Below are positions 4,737-9,750 of a stretch of DNA of 9,750 bases, piece after piece. How positions within the stretch are numbered: position 1 is the stretch's first letter; the number at the start of each line of letters is the position of its first letter. The notes below the pieces were generated by a model, which saw nothing but the letters and a program-made list of their open reading frames with translations, was not told the DNA's origin and made no database searches. The position numbers were made by a program, and so were the translations under genes. The stretch is from Chloroflexota bacterium (GTDB lineage: Bacteria > Chloroflexota > Limnocylindria > Limnocylindrales > CSP1-4). Location of the stretch: contig JAJYGO010000328.1 in the NCBI GenBank assembly GCA_021785115.1, positions 1 to 9,750 of the forward strand, given 5' to 3'.

Positions 4737-7063
4737 ATCGTTCGCATCGTCCGGTCACCCCTCCATCCGTGTCGCTCCTCGCAGGTGAACGCCGCGCGTC
4801 CGCGGACCCTGGTGAGCGACGCGCCGCGTCGCGCGACCGCGCGGGGACTGGGGCGGACGGGGGCAGGCGAGCGACCACCGGCGTGCTCCTCATGGCGTAT
4901 GGCGGCCCGGAGCGCCTCGAGGACGTCGAGTCCTACTACACCGACATCCGGCGAGGCAGTCCGCCGCCTCCCGACCTGCTGGCCGAGCTGCTCGACCGCT
5001 ACCGTGCGATCGGCGGCGGTTCGCCGCTCTCCGCCATCGTCGAGCGCCAGCGCGCAGGGCTCGAGCGCGAGCTGGCGCGGCGTGGGAGTGCGTCGCGCGG
5101 AAGTGCGCCGGGCGCGAGCTCGTCGCGCGCGAGTCCGGTGATGGTCCGCGCGGGGATGCGGCACACGGCTCCGCGGATCGGGGCGGTGGTCGGGGCCATG
5201 GCGCACGAGGGCGTCGAGGAGATCGTCGCAATGGCGCTGACCCCGCAGCGCTCCGCGGCGCTCGTCGGGTACGCGGACGCGGTCCGGTCGGCGCTGCAAC
5301 GTCTCGGCCCGGTCGCGCCCGTCGTCCGGTTCGTCGAGTCCTGGCACGACGAGCCGCGCCTGATCGAGGCGCTGTCCGCGGCCACACTCGAGGCGCTGGT
5401 CAGGGTCCGGCCGGGCGCGCGGTTGCAGGTGCTGTTCACGGCGCACAGCCTGCCCGAGCGCCTCGGCGCCGAGGCGCTCGCGTACCGCAGCGAGGTCGAG
5501 CGGACGGCCGAGCTCGTCGCGGCCCGCGCCGGGATCCGTGGGTACGGCGTCGCCCTGCAGAGCGCGGGCCGGACCGGCGAGGCGTGGCTCGGGCCGGAGC
5601 TCAGGTCCGAGATCCGGCGGCTCGCGGCCGACGGGATCGAGGCGTTCGTGATCTGCCCGGTCGGCTTCGTGTCCGACCACCTGGAGGTGCTGTATGACAT
5701 CGACATCGATGCGCGGGCCGTCGCGCGCGACGCCGGGGCGACGCTCGTCCGGGCCCGCTCGATGAACGACGACCCGTTGTTCATCGCGGCGCTCGCGGAC
5801 ATCGTCGAGCGGACGGTCGGACCAGCGGCGAATGCCGGGCTCGCCGGTCCCGTCGACGGGAGCGACGGCGCGACGACCGACGGGGCTCCGTCGACGACAG
5901 GTCACCACCGCCCGGTCGCGCCCGAGGCGATCGGGCGGCCGCCAGCCGTCGGTGCCGTCGTCCCCACCGGGTTCGTGTTCGACCGCGCACCGATGCTCGT
6001 GTACTGGGAGACGACGCGTTCCTGCGGCCTGGCGTGCCGGCACTGCCGGGCCGTCGCGCAGCCGCAGCGCAGTCCCTCCGAGCTGTCGACCGAGGAGGGG
6101 CTCGCGCTCCTTCGCGCCATCACCGGGTTCGGGCGTCCGTATCCGCACGTCGTGTTCACGGGCGGCGATCCCCTGCGGCGGCCGGACCTCGAGACGCTCG
6201 TCCGTGCCGCGACCGACCTCGGAATCGGTGCGTCGCTGGCACCGTCGGCGACCGCCGACATGACCCCGGAGCGCCTCGTGTCGCTCCGCGAGGCCGGGAT
6301 CCAGACGATGTCGCTGAGCATCGACGGCTCGGACGCCGCGCGGCACGACGGGTTTCGGGGCGTCCCCGGCACGTTCGACATGACGATGCGCGCGGTCGGC
6401 TGGGCGCACGCCGCGGGGCTTCCGCTCCAGGTGAACACGCTCGTCACGTCGGAGACGCTCGAGGACCTGCCGGCGCTCCACGCCCTCATGGGCCGCCTCG
6501 GGATCATCCGCTGGAGCCTGTTCTTCCTGATCTCCGTGGGGCGCGGATCCGACCTGCGGGAGATCACCCCCGGCGAGTCGGAGCGGCTCAACCAGTGGCT
6601 GTACGACCTGTCGAAGGAGTCGCCGTTCGCGATCAAGACGACCGAGGCGACCCATTACCGGCGGGTCGCGCTGCGGCGCATGCGCGAGGAGGGGCTCGAC
6701 GACGCGACGATCGCGCGCAGCGCCGTCGGACGTGGCTTCGGCGTGCGCGACGGGAACGGGATCGTCTTCGTCTCGGACGACGGGTCGATCTTCCCGTCCG
6801 GGTTCCTGCCGCTGCCCGCCGGCAACGTCCGGACCGACGACCTCGTCCGGGTGTACCGGGAGCACGAGCTGTTCCGCGCCCTGCGCGACGTCTCGCAGTT
6901 CCGCGGCCGCTGCGGGCGATGCGAGCACGTCGAGATCTGCGGCGGTTCGCGGGCACGCGCGTGGGCGGCGACGGGCGACGCGCTCGAGGCCGACCCCCTG
7001 TGTCCGTATGTCCCACGCGCGTCCGGCGACGAGCGGGACCACGCCTTCGCCGTCGCGCGGTGA
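4727..7063 (+). CDS. ferrochelatase - radical SAM/SPASM fusion (CpfC + AhbD/NirJ-like)
   Basis: One uninterrupted 778-codon frame joins two enzymes. Residues 52-365 are ferrochelatase: LLMAYGGP (Tyr58), GMRH at 143-146, catalytic FTAHSLP with His240, LQSAGRTGEAWLGP, and CPVGFVSDHLEVLYDID with Glu320. Tyr58 in MAYG is typical of coproporphyrin ferrochelatases rather than the protoporphyrin type (NLGTP-like). A Gly/Pro/Thr-rich linker (about 366-415) leads to a radical SAM domain with Cys433-x3-Cys437-x2-Cys440 and FTGGDP at 478-482. The C-terminus has Cys729, Cys732, Cys738 and Cys759, a SPASM/twitch-like site for an auxiliary Fe-S cluster. This half resembles AhbD, NirJ and the TIGR04053 group (from memory). 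Ferrochelatase inserts iron; AhbD decarboxylates Fe-coproporphyrin III to heme, so the halves could act in sequence (inference). The first 50 residues are low-complexity; GTG 4769 or 4883 are alternative starts, and none has a clear ribosome site. Residues 119-138 are an Ala/Ser/Arg-rich insertion. Confidence 0.9.
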   Translation: MTSHRSHRPVTPPSVSLLAGERRASADPGERRAASRDRAGTGADGGRRATTGVLLMAYGGPERLEDVESYYTDIRRGSPPPPDLLAELLDRYRAIGGGSPLSAIVERQRAGLERELARRGSASRGSAPGASSSRASPVMVRAGMRHTAPRIGAVVGAMAHEGVEEIVAMALTPQRSAALVGYADAVRSALQRLGPVAPVVRFVESWHDEPRLIEALSAATLEALVRVRPGARLQVLFTAHSLPERLGAEALAYRSEVERTAELVAARAGIRGYGVALQSAGRTGEAWLGPELRSEIRRLAADGIEAFVICPVGFVSDHLEVLYDIDIDARAVARDAGATLVRARSMNDDPLFIAALADIVERTVGPAANAGLAGPVDGSDGATTDGAPSTTGHHRPVAPEAIGRPPAVGAVVPTGFVFDRAPMLVYWETTRSCGLACRHCRAVAQPQRSPSELSTEEGLALLRAITGFGRPYPHVVFTGGDPLRRPDLETLVRAATDLGIGASLAPSATADMTPERLVSLREAGIQTMSLSIDGSDAARHDGFRGVPGTFDMTMRAVGWAHAAGLPLQVNTLVTSETLEDLPALHALMGRLGIIRWSLFFLISVGRGSDLREITPGESERLNQWLYDLSKESPFAIKTTEATHYRRVALRRMREEGLDDATIARSAVGRGFGVRDGNGIVFVSDDGSIFPSGFLPLPAGNVRTDDLVRVYREHELFRALRDVSQFRGRCGRCEHVEICGGSRARAWAATGDALEADPLCPYVPRASGDERDHAFAVAR

Positions 7064-7132
7064 CGGCTCGGCCGCGGTGAGCTCGAACGGCGCGATGACG
7101 GCTCTGCCGCGATGACGCCTCGAATGCCGCGG
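7061..7132 (+). repeat. degenerate repeats spanning the fusion stop and the oxidase start
   Basis: TGACGGCTCGGCCGCGGTGA at 7061-7080 recurs at 7096-7115 with 18 of 20 bases identical, and a third, diverged copy begins at 7113 (TGACGCCTCGAATGCCGCGG). The first copy contains the fusion gene's stop and the second runs into the oxidase ATG at 7112. The spacer probably arose by local duplication. Confidence 0.6.
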
Positions 7133-8668
7133 GCGTGCGGAGTCCTCGTCGTCGGCGGCGGGATCACCGGACTCTCCGCCGCGTGGGAGCTGTCCCGTGC
7201 GGGCATCCCGACGACCATCGTGGAGGCGTCGCCGCGGTTCGGCGGGAAGCTGCGGACCGATCTCGTCGACGGGTTTCTCGTCGAGAGCGGCCCCGATTCG
7301 TTCGTCTCGTACCGGCCCGCGGCCCTCCGGCTGGCGAGCGAGCTCGGCCTCGAGGGGGACGTTGTCGTGCCGCTCGAGCCGCGGCGTGTCCTGATCCGGA
7401 CCGGCGGCGCGTTCGTGCCCATGCCGCAGGACATGGGCCTCGTGCTCCCGACCCGCGCCGCGCCGTTCCTGGCGACGCCCCTGTTCTCGCCGTTCGAGAA
7501 GCTCAGGATGGGCCTCGACCTGGTGCTGCCCCGGGCGGACCTCGGCCGCGACGTGGGCGTCGGCGGGTACCTGCGGCAGCGCCTGGGGGACGCACTCGTC
7601 CGCAAGCTCGCGGAGCCGCTCATCGGCGGCGTCTACGGCACGCCGATCGACGAGCTCAGCCTGCACGCCGTGGTCCCGACCCTGCGCGAGGCCAACCGGG
7701 ACCACCGGAGCCTGCTCCTGGCGAGCCTCGCATCGCGCCGTCACCGGCCCCCCGCGGACGAGAAGGCCGCCGCGCCGGCCGCACGAGGGCCCGCGTGCGG
7801 CGAGGACCGGCCCGCGTCGGAACGTCCTGCCCGACCCCTCCCGCCGTTCGTCACGTTCGCCGGCGGCGTCGGCCAGCTCGTGGACGCGCTCGTCCGGGCC
7901 CTGGAACGACAGCCCGAGGTCGATCCCCGGACGCGCGTGGCCATCACCGGCCTGTCCGTGTCGCCCGATCGGATCGAGGCGCGCCTGTCGACGGGCGAGG
8001 TCCTCGTGCCCGACGCCATCGTGCTCGCAGTCCCGGGGCCGGCCGCCTCGGCGCTGCTTCGTGACCCCGTCCCTGCCGCCGCGCGGGCGATCGACGCGAT
8101 CCCGCACGGAACGACCGCGGTCGTCTCGCTCGCCTATCGCGCAGAGCAGTTCCCCGAACCGCCTCGATCCCACGGGTTCCTCGTCGCCGCCGGCGAGTCG
8201 CTGACCCTCGACGCGTGCACCGTCAGCTCGGCGAAGTGGCCCGGACGCGCGCCCGACGGCGCCGTGCTGCTCCGGGCATTCCTCGGCTCGCGGTCAGGGC
8301 GCGCGCCCGGGATGACGGACGAGGAGCTGCGTGCAGCGGTCGAGTCCGATGTGGTGGCGGCGATGGCCGTCCGGGGACGGCCGCTGTTCGCGCGCGTGAG
8401 CCGCTGGCCGGGGCAGATGCCGCAGTACACCGTGGGGCATCTCGAGCGCGTGGCCGTCGCCGAGGCCGCGCTGGCGGGGTTCCCGCGGATCCGCCTCGCC
8501 GGCGCCGCGTACCACGGCGTCGGGATCCCCGATTGCGTGTCGCAGGGCCGGACGGTCGCGCGCGAGATCGCGGAGATGCTCGGTGCGGCGACACGCGGCC
8601 CGGACGAATGCCGGACGGAGCCGGCAGCTCTCGAGGGGGCCACCGTCGTGCAAGGGGTCGGGGCCTGA
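7112..8668 (+). CDS. hemY: porphyrinogen oxidase, CgoX/HemY type (FAD)
   Basis: A 518-residue FAD protein that oxidises coproporphyrinogen III (CgoX) or protoporphyrinogen IX (HemY) to the porphyrin by removing six electrons, using oxygen. It has an N-terminal dinucleotide fold (VLVVGGGITGLSAAWEL, glycines 15-20), then IVEASPRFGGKLRT, ESGPDSF at 58-64, EPLIGGVYGTPIDELSL at 168-183, WPGQMPQYTVGH at 432-443, and the C-terminal FAD segment GAAYHGVGIPDCVSQG at 464-479. Length is slightly above the usual 460-480 residues, owing to an Arg/Ala/Pro-rich insertion at about 208-245 and a short tail. It follows the ferrochelatase fusion by 48 bp, which supports the coproporphyrin pathway and thus CgoX. 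No clear ribosome site precedes ATG 7112; ATG 7124 is an alternative that keeps the domain intact. Confidence 0.92.
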   Translation: MTPRMPRACGVLVVGGGITGLSAAWELSRAGIPTTIVEASPRFGGKLRTDLVDGFLVESGPDSFVSYRPAALRLASELGLEGDVVVPLEPRRVLIRTGGAFVPMPQDMGLVLPTRAAPFLATPLFSPFEKLRMGLDLVLPRADLGRDVGVGGYLRQRLGDALVRKLAEPLIGGVYGTPIDELSLHAVVPTLREANRDHRSLLLASLASRRHRPPADEKAAAPAARGPACGEDRPASERPARPLPPFVTFAGGVGQLVDALVRALERQPEVDPRTRVAITGLSVSPDRIEARLSTGEVLVPDAIVLAVPGPAASALLRDPVPAAARAIDAIPHGTTAVVSLAYRAEQFPEPPRSHGFLVAAGESLTLDACTVSSAKWPGRAPDGAVLLRAFLGSRSGRAPGMTDEELRAAVESDVVAAMAVRGRPLFARVSRWPGQMPQYTVGHLERVAVAEAALAGFPRIRLAGAAYHGVGIPDCVSQGRTVAREIAEMLGAATRGPDECRTEPAALEGATVVQGVGA

Positions 8669-8669
8669 C

Positions 8670-8723
8670 GTGACGCCGAACCGCCCGGTGACGCCGAACC
8701 GCCCGGTGACGCCGAACCGCCCG
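8670..8723 (+). repeat. three perfect 18-bp tandem repeats at the phosphodiesterase start
   Basis: GTGACGCCGAACCGCCCG is repeated identically at 8670-8687, 8688-8705 and 8706-8723. Each unit encodes VTPNRP and begins with GTG, so each is an in-frame start option. The array begins 1 nt after the oxidase stop. Confidence 0.9.
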
Positions 8724-9437
8724 CTCGTGCTCGCGCATCGCGGCGACCACCGCGTGGTACCGGAGAACACGCTCGCGGCCTTCCACGCGGCGCTCGCCCT
8801 GCCCGGATGCGACGGGCTCGAGTTCGACGTACGCCTTTCGCGCGACGGCGTGCCGGTCGTGATCCATGACGAGACGCTCGAACGCGTCCAGCGCCGGCCG
8901 GTGCGCGTCGCGGATCTGGCGGCGGACGCCCTCGAAGCGCTGGGAGTCCCGTCGCTGCGCGCCGTCCTGGAGATCGTGCCGGTGGACGCCTTCCTCGACG
9001 TGGAGTTGAAGGAGGATGCTGCGGAGCCGGTCGTGGACGCACTCCGCGACTCTCGCGTCGGCGGCGAGGGGCGTGGGGTCGTGTCCTCGTTCGACGCGGA
9101 CACGCTCGTGCACCTCGGCCGGATCGCGCCAGGACGGTCGCGCTGGCTGAACGCGCACGAGCTCGGGGACGAGGCGATCGACCTCGCGGCCCGGCTCGGA
9201 TGCGCCGGGATCGCGGCGCGCTGGGGATCCGTCTCGGCGCGGGGCGTGGCGCGCGCGCGCGAGGCCGGTCTCGAGGTGGCGGCCTGGACGGTCCGCCGCG
9301 CGGCCACGTTCGAGCGGCTGGCCGGGCTCGGAGTCGTCGCGGTGTGCGTCGAGGGCGAGGCCCTGGGGCTGGCGACGTCGGGCCCGCCGGACGACACGCG
9401 GCCCGGCGCGCCGGGCGGGGATCACCCGTTCACGTAG
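8670..9437 (+). CDS. glycerophosphodiester phosphodiesterase (GDPD/UgpQ family)
   Basis: A 255-residue protein from GTG 8670, close to the usual size of small bacterial GDPDs, which split glycerophosphodiesters into sn-glycerol 3-phosphate and an alcohol. Family residues are in order: LVLAHRGD (His23, Arg24), PENTLAAF (Glu32), LEFDVRLSRDG (Glu51, Asp53), VVIHDETL (His66) and LDVELKED (Glu112, Lys114), then a TIM-barrel end with GLEVAAWTV. These are the metal-binding and catalytic positions of the family. The last barrel strand reads GVVAVCVEGE where relatives often have GVDGIITD. No signal peptide is seen, so it is probably cytoplasmic. It starts 1 nt after the oxidase stop, so it is probably translated from the same message, though no link to heme synthesis is known. 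A GTCGGGG stretch 6 nt upstream is a poor ribosome site; GTG 8688 and 8706 are alternatives. Confidence 0.92.
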   Translation: MTPNRPVTPNRPVTPNRPLVLAHRGDHRVVPENTLAAFHAALALPGCDGLEFDVRLSRDGVPVVIHDETLERVQRRPVRVADLAADALEALGVPSLRAVLEIVPVDAFLDVELKEDAAEPVVDALRDSRVGGEGRGVVSSFDADTLVHLGRIAPGRSRWLNAHELGDEAIDLAARLGCAGIAARWGSVSARGVARAREAGLEVAAWTVRRAATFERLAGLGVVAVCVEGEALGLATSGPPDDTRPGAPGGDHPFT

Positions 9438-9470
9438 ACCTCGGCCAGCGCCCGCGCCCGCGCGGACCCG

Positions 9471-9750
9471 TCACGGCCGCCCGGAGGCCACGTTCCGCCG
9501 CCCGTCCGCCACGCTCCGCCGGTCGCGCGACGGCTCCTGGCGCCAGCCGGGCGCGCGCGCGAACCTCCTCGGCCCGCCCCGCGACCGGGCCTCGGCGGCC
9601 AGGTCGCGCAGGCGGAGAGCTTCGGCCGCGTTCAGCACGACGGTGCCGCCGAACCTGGTCGCGAGGTCCGCAACGAGATCGGTCAGCCAGGACGGCGCGG
9701 CGAGCTCGACGACGACGCCCTCGTCGGTCGGCGTGACCTCGACGACGGAC
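9471..9750 (-). CDS. C-terminal part of a probable WYL-domain regulator, cut by the window
   Basis: On the minus strand a frame enters from beyond base 9750 and ends at TGA 9473-9471, leaving 92 visible codons. It starts SVVEVTPTDEGVVVELAAPS, continues WLTDLVADLATRFGGTVVLN, and then has a helix rich in Ala, Arg, Glu and Leu. A beta-strand pair, then a Trp-Leu helix, then a strand naming a position, then Leu/Arg/Ala helix is the layout of the C-terminal extension of WYL-domain (PafBC-like) transcription regulators. The last 35 residues are Arg/Gly-rich and unlike the family. It converges on the phosphodiesterase gene with 33 bp between the stops, which hold no clear terminator. The assignment rests on a short, weakly conserved region. 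Confidence 0.5.
   Translation of the reverse strand, partial: SVVEVTPTDEGVVVELAAPSWLTDLVADLATRFGGTVVLNAAEALRLRDLAAEARSRGGPRRFARAPGWRQEPSRDRRSVADGRRNVASGRP

Noticed and set aside
4142..8173. A 1,343-codon open frame on the minus strand opposite the heme genes
   Set aside because: It is antisense to the ferrochelatase fusion and oxidase, whose motifs are clear. Its translation is Arg/Gly/Pro/Asp-rich with no domain, as expected for the mirror of GC-rich codons.
8670..8723. The 18-bp triplication as a CRISPR-like array
   Set aside because: The units are contiguous with no spacers and are in frame with a coding sequence.
9200..9736. A 178-codon plus-strand frame reaching past the phosphodiesterase stop
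   Set aside because: Low-complexity Arg/Ala/Gly/Pro translation; it overlaps the phosphodiesterase in another frame and lies opposite the WYL-like gene end.

Overview
The window comes from a very GC-rich bacterial chromosome, with G or C at most third codon positions. The heme enzymes are of the coproporphyrin-dependent type usual in Gram-positive and other monoderm phyla. One gene has a TAnnnT box placed as in leaderless transcripts. Together these suggest Chloroflexota or Actinomycetota. This placement is inference; there is no rRNA or marker gene to settle it.

Bases 1-3222 (+ strand) form a copper/heavy-metal block. It holds the 3' part of a CcdA/DsbD-type membrane thiol-redox transporter, a small HMA-domain metal-binding protein starting 3 nt later, and a CopB-like P1B ATPase with a CPH metal motif and a histidine-rich N-terminus. 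A DUF3105-type membrane-anchored protein (3335-3946, - strand) converges on this block. The 363 bp upstream of it carry 11-bp-phased TGAGAG half-sites, a candidate response-regulator operator. A short protein with a CxxC...HxxC knuckle and one membrane segment (4310-4648, +) follows, with an apparent leaderless promoter and a strong hairpin after its stop.

Bases 4727-9437 (+ strand) form a tight cluster. The first gene is a fusion of ferrochelatase with a radical SAM/SPASM protein of the AhbD/NirJ-like class. It is followed by a CgoX/HemY-type porphyrinogen oxidase and, 1 nt later, a glycerophosphodiester phosphodiesterase whose start lies in a perfect 18-bp triplication. The ferrochelatase half has the MAYG signature of coproporphyrin ferrochelatases. 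AhbD is known to decarboxylate Fe-coproporphyrin III to heme. The two genes could therefore encode the last three steps from coproporphyrinogen III to heme b, with the radical SAM half standing in for ChdC/HemQ. This hybrid pathway is the most interesting feature of the window.

The right edge holds the 3' end of a - strand gene whose translation resembles the C-terminal part of WYL-domain regulators, converging on the phosphodiesterase gene. No tRNA, rRNA, CRISPR array, insertion sequence or phage gene was seen.
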